Shown piece after piece: positions 17,565 through 26,627 of a DNA stretch of 64,000 nucleotides. The translations under genes and the position numbers were made by a program. Origin of the DNA: Desulfurivibrio alkaliphilus AHT 2 (GTDB taxonomy: Bacteria > Desulfobacterota > Desulfobulbia > Desulfobulbales > Desulfurivibrionaceae); assembly GCF_000092205.1 (NCBI RefSeq), contig NC_014216.1, positions 2,485,742 to 2,549,741 on the forward strand. Direction: 5' to 3'. The notes under the pieces were generated by a model. It ran no database searches. It saw only the letters and a program-made list of their open reading frames with translations, and had not been told where the DNA came from. Numbering within the stretch: position 1 is the stretch's first letter; each line of letters opens with the position of its first letter.

Positions 17565-20290
17565 ACTCGGTTATCCAGGGCATTTCGGACCGCCAGGACT
17601 ACATCGACGGTGGCAAAAGGTTTCTGAATAAAGGGAAACCCGGCAAAGTCCATCTTCTTCTGCTTCATAATTGTCTCGTTGTAGCCCGACATGAACAGCA
17701 CCTTGAGGTTGGAGCGTTTAGCTGCCAGTTGCTGGTAAAGATCCATGCCGTTGCCGCCAGGCATGATCACATCGGTGAATAACAGGTCGATCTCCGGTTC
17801 GGCGGTAAACAGCTCTTCCGCTTCGGCCGGGTCTCGGGCCGTTATAATCTTGTAGCCCAGGGTTGCCAGGGTGCGATTGAGGATGTCGCGCACCGCCGCT
17901 TCATCCTCCACCAGCAAAATAGTTTCCCGGCCTTCGGGCAGATCCGGAAATACCCGGGTGGTCAGGGCGTGGTCAGGTTCCGTTGTCTGTGGCAGGAAGA
18001 TTTTGAACACGGTCCCGCCGCCGATCTCGCTGTATACCCAGATACTGCCTTGGTGTTGCTGGATAATGCCGTACACGGTGGCCAGGCCCAACCCGGTCCC
18101 GGCTCCCACTTCTTTGGTGGTGAAGAACGGCTCGAAAATGTGTTCCTGGGTCTCAGGGTCCATGCCGCTGCCGGTATCGGAAACGGTCAGCATTACGTGA
18201 GGGCCGGGCGTCATCCCGGGATGACGGGCCGCCTGCTCCGCATCCAATTCGACGTTGCCGGTGGTTATGACAATGGTGCCGCCGGTGGGCATGGCATCCC
18301 GGGCGTTGACCACCAGGTTTAGGATTACCTGCTCCAGTTGTCCCGGGTCACCGTTAACGTTGCCGAGATCAGGGCTGAGATTGAAGGTGACCTCGATATC
18401 CTCGCCGATGAGGCGGCCGAGGGTTTTCATCAGGTTCTCCACCAGCTCATTGAGTTTGAGCGGTTGCATCCTGGCCTCCTGCTCACGGCTGAAGGCCAGG
18501 AGTTGGCGGGTCAGGCCCGCCCCTCGCCGGCCCAGTTCCAGGATCCGACTGATATCATCCCTTAAGGCGGGGTCGCTGGTGTTGCCACGCAGAATTAATT
18601 CGCTGTAGCTGAGGATGCCGGTGAGAATATTGTTGAAGTCGTGGGCAATTCCTGCCGCCAGGGTCCCTACGGCCTCCATTTTTTTGGTTTGCTGGAGCTT
18701 GGCCTCGAATTCCTTTTGGACGGTGATATCCCTGGCTACATGCACCACGCCGCGGCAAACGCCGTCGTTGCCGATCAGGGGCGAGGCGGAAACCAAAAAG
18801 GTTTTACCCAGAGGGGAATGTTCGATCTCGCAAATGTGTTGCCGGTGGTCGGCCAAAGTTTGCGCCACCGGACAGCCTTCACAGGGCTCGCCCGCGTCCC
18901 GGTACAGTTCGTAACAGTGCCGGCCGACCAGTTGTTCCGCAGGTTGCCCCCAAAGCTCACCGGTTGCCCGGTTGGCCCGCACAATGCGCAGTTCGGGGTC
19001 CAGGATAGTAACGGTATCGGCCATGGCGTTAAAGGTTTCTTCCCACTCCTCTTTGGCGCGGCGCAACTCTTCCCCGGTTTGCTGCCGCTCGGCGACTTCC
19101 CGCTGCAGCGCCTGGTTGGTATCGCCCAGGGCTTGAGTCCGCTCGGCCACTTGGCGCTCAAGATCTTCCTGCAACCGGCGAAGAGCGGTTTCGGTATTTT
19201 TCCGGCTATCGATTTCGTTGAGCAAGGACCGTTTTTGTTTTAACAAGGTGGCTTGGATCCGGCCGAGAAAGAAAAAGAGAAAGGTAAAGACCGTGATGGC
19301 CGTACTTCCAGTAATCACCAGAAAAAAAAGGCGGAGCCGGTTAAGCTCGGCGATCAGCCCCGAAGTGTCGTCAAGAAAGAAAATTTCGCCGATTTCATGG
19401 CCGGTGGCGTCCCGCAAAGGAACCTGACCGCCCTGTATCGGCCAGCCTTGCTCGGTGGAGGTGAACGTTTTCAGGGCACGTTGTTCGCGGGGTAAGGCCA
19501 TAAAGTCGCGCAGGGCCGGCGGGATATCCTTGCGGCTGCCGCTCAGCACCACCAGCCTAGCCAAGCGCCCCCACTCCTCGACCCCACCAGGCCCGGTCAG
19601 ATGCAGCCAGTCTTGCCGGTCAAGTTGTTCTTTGGCGGTGACCAGCCAGATATCACTGCCCACCGAGCGTTGGAGAGTTGTCGTCAGACCATGAATTTCA
19701 ACGCTAAGATCGATAAAGCCCGCCGTTTTTCCATCTAGCCGGAGAGGGTGCACCAGCCGTAGCAAAAGTATACCGGTCGGATCAAGTTCCAGCCCATGAG
19801 CCGGATCGCCCGATTGTACCGCCTGGGCCAGGACCTCGCTGTCAGAACGTTCGTGGGCCCATAAGGGAATTTGCCGGTGAAGAAACAAAGTGTGGTCAGG
19901 TTGCCGCAGAGAGATGTCGATGAATTCATGGCGCGACTTGAGCCCATCGAATATTGGGGCCATTCGGGCCTCCAGGGTGTGGAGGTCGCCGGTCAGCCAG
20001 GCTTGCTGAAAGTTTGGGCAGCTGGCTAGACCGTTTAAATTGGCGTGTAGTTGGAGAACTTCCTTGTTCAGAAGGGTCGGCAGCAGTGTCTGGATTGCCC
20101 ATTGGCGCTGCTTTCCTTCGCTGGCCACATGTAGGCTATGGATGTGGAGGCCGGCGAAAATGGTAACCACTATGCTTAGCAGGAGCGCAAGGCCGAGGGG
20201 CAACAGAACGTGGCGCCGGAGGGCGCTTCCGCTCGGGGGCACTCTCGATTTTTTTGGCGATGCCACTTTGCGGTCCTCCGTGACAACCAT
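17561..20290 (-). CDS. Hybrid sensor histidine kinase with C-terminal receiver
   Basis: This is a 909-residue membrane sensor. TM1 is at about residues 25-47, a periplasmic sensor of about 270 residues follows, and TM2 is at about 320-345 (LFFLVITGSTAITVFTFLFF). Next come a coiled-coil linker rich in E, R and Q, a PAS domain with an unusual cysteine cluster (CYELYRDAGEPCEGCPVAQ), a HisKA box with the phospho-acceptor in GIAHDFNNILTGILSYSE, and an ATPase domain with NLVVNARDAMP, DTGSGMDPE and GTGLGLATVYGI. The end is a receiver domain with VEDEA, the phospho-aspartate in LLFTDVIMPG and a lysine in FIQKPF. No output regulator is adjacent. The PAS cysteines could sense redox or bind a cofactor (inference). 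The stop overlaps the NapH-like gene end by 4 bases (convergent). Confidence 0.92.
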   Translation of the reverse strand: MVVTEDRKVASPKKSRVPPSGSALRRHVLLPLGLALLLSIVVTIFAGLHIHSLHVASEGKQRQWAIQTLLPTLLNKEVLQLHANLNGLASCPNFQQAWLTGDLHTLEARMAPIFDGLKSRHEFIDISLRQPDHTLFLHRQIPLWAHERSDSEVLAQAVQSGDPAHGLELDPTGILLLRLVHPLRLDGKTAGFIDLSVEIHGLTTTLQRSVGSDIWLVTAKEQLDRQDWLHLTGPGGVEEWGRLARLVVLSGSRKDIPPALRDFMALPREQRALKTFTSTEQGWPIQGGQVPLRDATGHEIGEIFFLDDTSGLIAELNRLRLFFLVITGSTAITVFTFLFFFLGRIQATLLKQKRSLLNEIDSRKNTETALRRLQEDLERQVAERTQALGDTNQALQREVAERQQTGEELRRAKEEWEETFNAMADTVTILDPELRIVRANRATGELWGQPAEQLVGRHCYELYRDAGEPCEGCPVAQTLADHRQHICEIEHSPLGKTFLVSASPLIGNDGVCRGVVHVARDITVQKEFEAKLQQTKKMEAVGTLAAGIAHDFNNILTGILSYSELILRGNTSDPALRDDISRILELGRRGAGLTRQLLAFSREQEARMQPLKLNELVENLMKTLGRLIGEDIEVTFNLSPDLGNVNGDPGQLEQVILNLVVNARDAMPTGGTIVITTGNVELDAEQAARHPGMTPGPHVMLTVSDTGSGMDPETQEHIFEPFFTTKEVGAGTGLGLATVYGIIQQHQGSIWVYSEIGGGTVFKIFLPQTTEPDHALTTRVFPDLPEGRETILLVEDEAAVRDILNRTLATLGYKIITARDPAEAEELFTAEPEIDLLFTDVIMPGGNGMDLYQQLAAKRSNLKVLFMSGYNETIMKQKKMDFAGFPFIQKPFATVDVVLAVRNALDNRV

Positions 20291-20460
20291 GCTGTGGTAG
20301 TCTCATCAAAGATGATGCAATGTCTAACAACTAGGAGGTACGTTTTTTTGTGCAGAACGCACATGTGAAGAATTATAAATAAATCGGAAACAAAAAACAA
20401 ACAAAAAAATACCCGGACAGTCAACAGCCACCGGGCAGGGGCGACCCTGTGCAACAAAAA

Positions 20461-20497
20461 AACCCCCGCTTTTCTGTTGGAAAAGCGGGGGTTTTAG
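20461..20497. terminator. Strong hairpin terminator, original terminator of the tRNA-Asn
   Basis: AACCCCCGCTTTT (20,461-20,473) pairs with AAAAGCGGGGGTT (20,481-20,493), with T runs on both sides. On the minus strand it lies directly downstream of the displaced tRNA-Asn 3' end (20,533-20,577), so it was probably the tRNA terminator before the island inserted. Confidence 0.8.
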
Positions 20498-20532
20498 TAT
20501 CGTTCTGGTATCTGTTGATACCGAATTCTCTA

Positions 20533-20577
20533 TGGCTCCCGGGGAGGGACTCGAACCCCCGACAGGGTGGTTAACAG
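20533..20577 (-). repeat. Left attachment site: displaced 3' end of tRNA-Asn
   Basis: These 45 bases are identical to 47,321-47,365, the 3' half of the intact tRNA-Asn including CCA. Identity stops abruptly at 20,578. This is a direct repeat in the same orientation, as produced by tyrosine-recombinase integration into a tRNA 3' end. The integrase gene starts about 200 bases inside it. Confidence 0.95.
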
Positions 20578-20708
20578 TAACCAGATCATGGGTTTTCAGG
20601 TAGTTTCATCTTTTTTCATTCCGCACAAAATCTTGTTGACTTTCCGTTCTAATTGGCTGAATATTAGTTCACCTAGTTTCAGGGCTTTTCACTGTATCGC
20701 ACCCCCAA

Positions 20709-20740
20709 GAGGTTGCACAGAGGTTGCACGGAGGTTGCAC
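20709..20740 (+). repeat. Three direct repeats GAGGTTGCAC, candidate integrase arm sites (left)
   Basis: Exact copies of GAGGTTGCAC lie at 20,709-20,718, 20,720-20,729 and 20,731-20,740, an 11-base pitch close to one helical turn. The same 10-mer occurs twice at the right end (47,253-47,274). Matching arrays just inside both ends of an integrated element fit arm-type integrase or excisionase binding sites. Confidence 0.7.
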
Positions 20741-20779
20741 GAAGAAGACAGGGTGGCCATAGAAAGGGAGAAAAGGGTG

Positions 20780-22009
20780 ATGAAATTTTCTGAAGCCAAA
20801 ATCCGCAATCTTCGACCCCAAAGCAAAAAATATTATCTCCGGGAGGCCAATGGCTTCTCTGTCCGTATTATGCCCTCAGGGGCCAAAACCTGGCTTTTTA
20901 TTTACACGTTTGACGGCAAGCGGAAGGAGATGAATCTTGGGCACTACCCGGCTGTAACGCTGGAAGCAGCCAGGCGCAAATACAGGGCCGCCTTCGACCT
21001 ATTTGAACAGGGGAATGACCCGGTCGCCATGCACCTGGAAAAAAAGGAGGAGCGGCGGCGGACGCCTTTTCTTAGTGATCTGGTTGATGAATATATCAAC
21101 AAGCACGCCATGCGCTTCAAGCGGAGCTGGGCAAAGGACCAGGCGATTCTTAATCGTGATGTAGTGCCGGCCTGGGGCCAGCGGAAGGCGGTTGATATTT
21201 CAAAGCGGGATGTCATCTTGCTGCTGGAAAAAATCGTTGATCGTGGCTCCCCGGGCATGGCGAACAACTGCTTTCAAATCATTCGCAAGATGTTCAACTT
21301 CGCCGTGGACCGGGAGATTCTGGAAATCTCTCCTTGTACCGGGGTGAAGATGCCGGCCCCCAAGATGGCAAGGGACCGGGTTTTATCGGAGGAAGAGATA
21401 AGAGTCCTGTGGTCCGGCCTGGAGCGAGCCAAGATCTCCCACGAGGTCCAACGGGCAATCAAGCTGATCCTGGTGACCGCGCAGCGGCCGGGTGAGGTAA
21501 TGGGGATGGATTTCAGCGAGATCGAGGGCAGGTGGTGGACCATTCCAGCCGATCGGGCCAAGAACGGCAAGGCGCACCGGGTTTACCTTACTGACACAGC
21601 ACTGGAGCTTATTGGGGAGAATACCGGGGGATTCGTTTTCCCGTCACCCCGCCACAGGGAAAATCCTCGCCCTATCGGCAGCAACGCCATGACGGTCGCG
21701 CACAGGCGAAACAAGGATAAAATTCCGCTGGAAGACTTCACCCCCCATGACCTGAGAAGAACGGCAGCAACCTTTATGGCCGAGATGGGGACCATGGACG
21801 AGGTGATCGATGCAATTCTCAATCACAGCAAGATGGGGGTTATCCGGGTATACAACCAGTATCGTTACGACACGGAAAAGCAGGCCACCCTGGAAGCATG
21901 GGAAAGGCGGCTGCAGCGGATACTGGGCGCCGAGAAAAAGGAGCAGGGAGATATAATCAGGCTGAGGGCCCCCATGAGGCTAAAGGACATCAGCGCGGGT
22001 GGAGAATAA
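20780..22009 (+). CDS. Tyrosine integrase (P4-like) of island 1
   Basis: This is a 409-residue integrase. The N-terminal DUF4102-like arm-binding domain opens with KFSEAKIRNLRPQSKKYYLREANGF split over the first strands, then GHYPAVTLEAARRKY. A core-binding domain (residues about 90-190) and a catalytic domain follow. Catalytic residues seen are R in VTAQRPGEVMG, HDLRR, an N in place of the usual second H in LNHSK, and the likely nucleophile Y in RVYNQY. ATG 20,780 follows GGGAGAAAAGGG; the frame is open further left but that part crosses the arm-site repeats. It lies next to the left att site and should catalyse integration into and excision from tRNA-Asn. Confidence 0.94.
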   Translation: MKFSEAKIRNLRPQSKKYYLREANGFSVRIMPSGAKTWLFIYTFDGKRKEMNLGHYPAVTLEAARRKYRAAFDLFEQGNDPVAMHLEKKEERRRTPFLSDLVDEYINKHAMRFKRSWAKDQAILNRDVVPAWGQRKAVDISKRDVILLLEKIVDRGSPGMANNCFQIIRKMFNFAVDREILEISPCTGVKMPAPKMARDRVLSEEEIRVLWSGLERAKISHEVQRAIKLILVTAQRPGEVMGMDFSEIEGRWWTIPADRAKNGKAHRVYLTDTALELIGENTGGFVFPSPRHRENPRPIGSNAMTVAHRRNKDKIPLEDFTPHDLRRTAATFMAEMGTMDEVIDAILNHSKMGVIRVYNQYRYDTEKQATLEAWERRLQRILGAEKKEQGDIIRLRAPMRLKDISAGGE

Positions 22010-22074
22010 TTCTGATCAGTACGCACCACACCGTCATCTGAACATTGTGATAAATCCTGAATCAAGGAGAATGC

Positions 22075-22659
22075 ATGCCCAGGAAAAGAGAGCCCCGAAA
22101 GTTACTGAGCGGGGAATTAGCCGCCAAGGTGGAGGCGGCGGCCGACACAATGCCGGCAGATATTGCTTATCGCCTAAAGGATGTAATTCTCGACGAAATG
22201 GAAGCGGAACAAGCCTCACCGTGGATAGCAAGCTATCTGGAGGACGTACTTCGAGCAGATTATGAGAAAACCCGTAATCCGCTAATCGCATGGCATGCTT
22301 ATCACCATGCCAGGGCACTACGTAAACCAGTTCCGGAGTGGGTGCTGGAATACCTCGACAAGTCAGCGAAAAGGTTGCTCAACCCGGACAACCAACCCAA
22401 GGATATTCCGGCCCTCTTGGGTTTTATGAGGGCCAACTCTTTAGGCGGCGGAGCGCAGGCGTTCAAGCAGTGGGAAACATATTATATTCAATTGATAGCG
22501 GTTCTTATCCTGTCACACATCATGGGGTCAAACCCAGACATGTCTATTGAAAAGGCTTGCGAGCTAACGGAACCTTTCGTCGAAAAAATGAGTAAAGGCC
22601 GTATAACAGCCGACATGTTCACTATTAAAAAATGGTATTATCAGTTCACCAACCCATAA
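22075..22659 (+). CDS. Unknown protein of island 1
   Basis: This is a 194-residue, mostly helical and soluble protein with a basic N-terminus (PRKREPRK) that I do not recognise. The middle has WHAYHHARALRKPVPEWVLEYLDKSA and the C-terminal half has a possible amphipathic or membrane-touching stretch (YYIQLIAVLILSHIMG). AAGGAG at 22,064-22,069 supports the start. It sits between the integrase and the AlpA-like regulator, and a hairpin terminator follows at 22,712-22,755. A small accessory role in the satellite module is likely by position only. Confidence 0.7.
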   Translation: MPRKREPRKLLSGELAAKVEAAADTMPADIAYRLKDVILDEMEAEQASPWIASYLEDVLRADYEKTRNPLIAWHAYHHARALRKPVPEWVLEYLDKSAKRLLNPDNQPKDIPALLGFMRANSLGGGAQAFKQWETYYIQLIAVLILSHIMGSNPDMSIEKACELTEPFVEKMSKGRITADMFTIKKWYYQFTNP

Positions 22660-22711
22660 GTGGACGTAACTTGTGAGGTTGCATCCCTAAACCTTTGCAT
22701 TGCGCTGCAAT

Positions 22712-22755
22712 AAAGTGCCGATAACAGCAATCACGCTGTTCGGCACTTTATTTTT
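22712..22755 (+). terminator. Rho-independent terminator
   Basis: AAAGTGCCGA (22,712-22,721) pairs exactly with TCGGCACTTT (22,740-22,749), and the stem continues with ACAGC/GCTGT. It is followed by ATTTTT. It separates the integrase/unknown unit from the alpA-primase-terminase unit. Confidence 0.8.
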
Positions 22756-22767
22756 GGAGGTAGCGCC

Positions 22768-22959
22768 ATGAAAGCAAAACCGAAGAGGATTATCCGGAAA
22801 CCAGAACTTTGGGTCAAGGTGGGGTTAAGCGATCCGACCATCTGGCGATTGGAAAAAAAGGGGAAATTCCCCAAGCGGCTACGATTGGGCGGAAATTCCT
22901 GTGGCTGGCTTGAGCATGAGGTCAATGAATGGATTAATAACCGCGCGGCGGAACGGTAG
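22768..22959 (+). CDS. AlpA-like helix-turn-helix regulator
   Basis: This is a 63-residue MerR-superfamily DNA-binding protein of the AlpA/excisionase kind. The winged-helix pattern is VKVGLSDPTIWRLEKKGKFPKRLRLGG followed by WLEHEVNEWINNRAAER. In P4-like satellites and PICIs, AlpA controls excision and replication genes. TTTTTGGAGG upstream gives the ribosome binding site. It opens the replication/packaging transcription unit. Confidence 0.85.
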   Translation: MKAKPKRIIRKPELWVKVGLSDPTIWRLEKKGKFPKRLRLGGNSCGWLEHEVNEWINNRAAER

Positions 22960-22969
22960 GGTGACGGCC

Positions 22970-25474
22970 ATGAACACATTAGATAACGGCAGACACCACG
23001 ACTGGGATAGGAATAGCCGCCAAGCGATAAGGGTGAATCACGAAGGAGACTGTGTTTCTCTATTCCGGAAGGAAATGGAACATCACGGCTTGCGGCCACC
23101 GGAATCCATTGTACCAGGGAAGTTTATGCGTTTCCCCGGGGTACACACCAGTGACCAGAGTGTGGCAGGGTACTGCAAAGAGTTTGAAGACGGAACCGGC
23201 GGCATTTTCGGCGACTTTTCTTCCGGCCTCAAGGGAACGTGGCAAGCGAACCAGCCACTCAATGAAGCCGAGAGACGGGTATTCAAACAAAAGGTGGAAG
23301 CGGCCCGAGAACAGGCTCGCAAGGAAATTAAAGCTTGCCATGCCCAGGCAGCAAAAAAGGCCACCATCTTGTGGAAGCAGGCCATGCCTGCTGGTGCCGA
23401 CCATCCATATCTTGTGAAAAAAAAGGTTAAGCCGACGGCTACGTTGCGGGAAATCAACCCTGCCGACGCTAAAGCCCTTCTTGGTTTCCCACCAAAAAGA
23501 GGAGACCAGGTGCTTATAGGCCGCCTGCTGGTTGTGCCGGTCAAAGTAAGCGGCCAAATTGCTAGCCTTGAATTTATTGATGAAAACGGGCTTAAGACGG
23601 CTCTGGCCGGTGGAGCTCGTGCCGGTGGGTATTGGGCAACCGGCCCCCTGCCGAAAGGTGATGGCGCCGATGAAACCTTGCTGCTTGGCGAGGGCGTGGC
23701 CACGGCCCTAAGCGCCTCTGAAGCCACCGGTTATCCGGCGTTGGCCGCGCTATCCTGCGGCAATCTCAGGGCGGTTGCCGCCCAGTTGCGAAGTCAATAC
23801 CCAAAAGCCCGCCTGATCATCTTGGGCGAGCCCGGCAATGGTCAATCCCACGCGGAAGAAGCGGCACAGTCAGCAGATGGCCTTGCCCTTTGGGAAGGTG
23901 GAGACATCAACGACTTACACGTTGATCAAGGACTTGATGCGGCCAGAGAACTCATCGAAAAGGCCGGTCTCTGCAAGGCTGAAACGACTTCCCGCCGCAC
24001 GCCGATCCCGCTTCCGGAACTCCCTCCCGTAGAACCGTTCGATCTTCGCCTGTTGCCGGACGCTCTCCGTGCCTGGGTGATGGATATAGTCGAACGTATG
24101 GGTTGCCCGCCCGATTTCGTGGCGGTGGGCGTAATGACCGCCCTGGCCAGCGTCATCGGACGAAAACTCGGGATCAGGCCACAAGCTCAAACCGACTGGA
24201 CCGTTATTTGTAATCTCTGGGGGTTTATTGTCGGTCGGCCTGGCGTATTAAAAAGCCCGGCCCTGGAAGCAGCTCTGGCTGCCCTAAACCGACTGGTTGC
24301 CCAGGCAATGGAGGACTTCACCAGGGTGATGGAAGAGTATAAAAAGCTCCAAGCCCTTGCCAAACTGCGAGCTGAGGCCGCTGAGAAGGCCGTTAAAAAA
24401 ATACTGCGTGATGATCCTCATGCCGATGTTTCGGCCCTACTGGCGGTTGAGGAACCTGATGTTCCCACCCTGCGGCGCCTCAAAACCAACGACACCACCC
24501 CTGCTTCCCTGGGAGAATTACTGCGACAAAATCCAAATGGCCTGTTGGTGTACCGGGATGAGATGGTTTCATTGCTCCGAGGGCTAGACCGCGAAGACCA
24601 GGCCGAAGGAAGGGGGTTCTTCTTAACGGCATGGAATGGCGATTCCCCTTACACCTTTGATCGGATCGGGCGCGGCCTTAATCTGCATATCGAAGCGGCC
24701 TGCATTTCCATGTTGGGCGGCACCCAGCCCGGTCGCCTGGCCGAATACATTCGGCACGCCGTCAAAGGAGGGGCAGCAGACGACGGGCTGATCCAGCGCT
24801 TTGGGTTATTGGTCTGGCCTGATCCCGCGGGGAGTTGGAAAGAAGTTGATCGACCACCGAACATCATGGCCAAAAACGAGGCCTTTGCGGTTTTCGCCAA
24901 TTTAGACCGACTCGATCTTGAAGCCATAGGTGCTGAGCAGGATAAAGACCTGGAGGGCAATCCCGAGGGAGTACCATACCTGCGCTTTGCCCCGGACGCC
25001 CTTGCCCTCTTTCGAGAGTGGCGAAATGAGCTTGAAGCTCGGCTGCGGAAAGGTGATCTCCACCCGGCCCTGGAAAGTCACTTCGCAAAATACCGTAAAT
25101 TAATACCCGCTCTGGCCTTAATTATCCATTTGGCCGATGGGGGCACCGGTCCTGTCAGCAGGGTAGCAACCTTGCAGGCATTAGGCTGGGGCGACTACCT
25201 GGAGAGCCATGCCCGCAGAGCTTATGGGGCGATCGCCCAACCGGAAGTAACCGCGGCCAAGGCAATTCTGGCACGGATTAATAAAGGTGACCTGCCCCAG
25301 TCCTTTTCGAGCCGGGATGTCTGGCGTCAAGGCTGGTCCATGCTCTCCGACAGGCATGAAGTAGCCAGTGCCCTCGACATGCTGGTTGACTATGGGTATC
25401 TCCACCTTGAACGAAAAGAAACCGGTGGCCGGCCAGCGACTATTTACCATTTTATCGCGGGGGCCGAAGAATGA
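22970..25474 (+). CDS. Toprim/DUF3987 replication protein (primase-helicase-like)
   Basis: This is an 834-residue protein. The N-terminal part (residues about 50-130) recalls the DNA-binding region of phage primases. A Toprim-like segment at about 230-300 reads LLLGEGVATALSASEATGYPALAAL and LIILGEPGNG; the usual second acidic pair is replaced by GEPGNG. The DUF3987 part starts near residue 355 and has a Walker-A-like GRPGVLKS at about 419. It should drive replication of the excised element. ATG 22,970 is chosen because the frame further left overlaps alpA. Its stop overlaps the next gene (ATGA). Confidence 0.82.
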   Translation: MNTLDNGRHHDWDRNSRQAIRVNHEGDCVSLFRKEMEHHGLRPPESIVPGKFMRFPGVHTSDQSVAGYCKEFEDGTGGIFGDFSSGLKGTWQANQPLNEAERRVFKQKVEAAREQARKEIKACHAQAAKKATILWKQAMPAGADHPYLVKKKVKPTATLREINPADAKALLGFPPKRGDQVLIGRLLVVPVKVSGQIASLEFIDENGLKTALAGGARAGGYWATGPLPKGDGADETLLLGEGVATALSASEATGYPALAALSCGNLRAVAAQLRSQYPKARLIILGEPGNGQSHAEEAAQSADGLALWEGGDINDLHVDQGLDAARELIEKAGLCKAETTSRRTPIPLPELPPVEPFDLRLLPDALRAWVMDIVERMGCPPDFVAVGVMTALASVIGRKLGIRPQAQTDWTVICNLWGFIVGRPGVLKSPALEAALAALNRLVAQAMEDFTRVMEEYKKLQALAKLRAEAAEKAVKKILRDDPHADVSALLAVEEPDVPTLRRLKTNDTTPASLGELLRQNPNGLLVYRDEMVSLLRGLDREDQAEGRGFFLTAWNGDSPYTFDRIGRGLNLHIEAACISMLGGTQPGRLAEYIRHAVKGGAADDGLIQRFGLLVWPDPAGSWKEVDRPPNIMAKNEAFAVFANLDRLDLEAIGAEQDKDLEGNPEGVPYLRFAPDALALFREWRNELEARLRKGDLHPALESHFAKYRKLIPALALIIHLADGGTGPVSRVATLQALGWGDYLESHARRAYGAIAQPEVTAAKAILARINKGDLPQSFSSRDVWRQGWSMLSDRHEVASALDMLVDYGYLHLERKETGGRPATIYHFIAGAEE

Positions 25475-25935
25475 AGTTTCTTGACATGCTGAAAAAGGAA
25501 AAAACCCTCCCCGACGAACTGTCAGAGGGATCGAAAGCCAAGAAAATCCCCCAACCAGGTACTGCCAAAAGTGCCAAAAGCCCTTTTGACGGTTTTGACA
25601 GTACCACCAGTAGGGCTTTTTCGGAAAATATTCCCGAGTTATCGTCTGATTGCCAGCAATGCCCGGCCCTGGAACTGATCGACGCATCAGGTGCGGTACT
25701 GGCTGGTTGCGCCAAAACCCTGCCCCCTGGCTCACCCTGGCGGCAGGAGTGGCGGCGAATATCCGAAGGGTCGGCCAGTTGCCCGGACAAGCCGAAAACG
25801 GCAACAGGCTATGGCTGCGGGCGTTGCGGCTCGCCCAACTATACCCAGGGTCCCGGAGGCTGGTGTTGTGATGGCTGCGGGAAAATCTACCACATCATTG
25901 GCGGCTCACGTGGCCCGAGATTGGTGATCCATTAA
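25471..25935 (+). CDS. Small zinc-ribbon protein coupled to the replication gene
   Basis: This is a 154-residue protein that starts in the stop of the replication gene. The first half is charged and low in complexity (MLKKEKTLPDELSEGSKAKK). The C-terminus has four cysteines in a zinc-ribbon spacing: CGRCGSP...WCCDGCGK. An extra cysteine pair (CQQCPALE) lies near residue 67. Translational coupling suggests a helper of the primase-helicase, for example a DNA-binding or loading factor (inference). I do not recognise the family. Confidence 0.72.
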   Translation: MKFLDMLKKEKTLPDELSEGSKAKKIPQPGTAKSAKSPFDGFDSTTSRAFSENIPELSSDCQQCPALELIDASGAVLAGCAKTLPPGSPWRQEWRRISEGSASCPDKPKTATGYGCGRCGSPNYTQGPGGWCCDGCGKIYHIIGGSRGPRLVIH

Positions 25936-25945
25936 GAGGTGCGAA

Positions 25946-26533
25946 ATGCCGGGAAAAAAAGGAGTTGTCAGGTCAAAAGCAGGGACCTCGCGAGCAGCGG
26001 CCGCCCACCGGCGCAAGCTCTTTGTCGAGGCTTATATTGCATGTGGGGGCAACGCGACCGAGGCGGCCATCGCGGCGGGCTACAGCGTGAAAACCGCGAC
26101 CTCACAAGGTTCCAGGTTGTTAACAGAGGTTAAGGTTTTGGCGATGCTTAAAGAGCGCCAGGAGGAGATTGCCCGGCGATACGAGGTTAATGCCGAGACC
26201 GTCATGAAATCCATGGCTGCAGCGATCCATTTCGATCCGCGCAAGCTGTTTGATGCCGAGGGCCGCCTGAAGCCGATCACCGCCCTGGACGACGACACTG
26301 TCCTGGCCTTGCAAAGCTTCAAGCTTGCAGCACCGAAAGGAACGGGGGGCGAGGACGATATCCCCCTGCACGCGGCAGAGATCAAGTGGGAGTCAAAAGC
26401 GACGGCCCGAGATCAGGCCTGTAAAATCCTGGGACTCTACGAGAAGGACAACCGGCAGAAGGGGCAGGGTGGCGACAGTATCTACCGGATGAGCATGGAG
26501 GAACTGGAGAAAATTGCGCGGGGCGAGGCGTAG
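25946..26533 (+). CDS. Phage terminase small subunit
   Basis: This is a 195-residue protein of the Terminase_2 type. The basic N-terminus is followed by the family motif LFVEAYIACGGNATEAAIAAGYSVKTATSQGSRLL split over the DNA-binding helices. A central helical region (LKERQEEIARRYEVNAETVMKSM) follows. Terminase small subunits recognise packaging sites, and phage satellites of the PICI type carry their own copy to redirect a helper phage. No large terminase is present, which supports satellite behaviour. GAGGTGCGAA precedes the start. Confidence 0.85.
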   Translation: MPGKKGVVRSKAGTSRAAAAHRRKLFVEAYIACGGNATEAAIAAGYSVKTATSQGSRLLTEVKVLAMLKERQEEIARRYEVNAETVMKSMAAAIHFDPRKLFDAEGRLKPITALDDDTVLALQSFKLAAPKGTGGEDDIPLHAAEIKWESKATARDQACKILGLYEKDNRQKGQGGDSIYRMSMEELEKIARGEA

Positions 26534-26627
26534 TTGCTGCGGGAGCAAGCGGCCTACAGGTCATGCGGTGCCGGCGAGGACCGCAAAGCTTCACTGTGCT
26601 TAGCCGAATCAAACTCAACGGAGGAGA

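Noticed and set aside
20567-20779. N-terminal extension of the island integrase
   Set aside because: The extra codons cross the attachment-site edge and the GAGGTTGCAC repeats, and the recognisable domain starts at 20,780 with a ribosome binding site.
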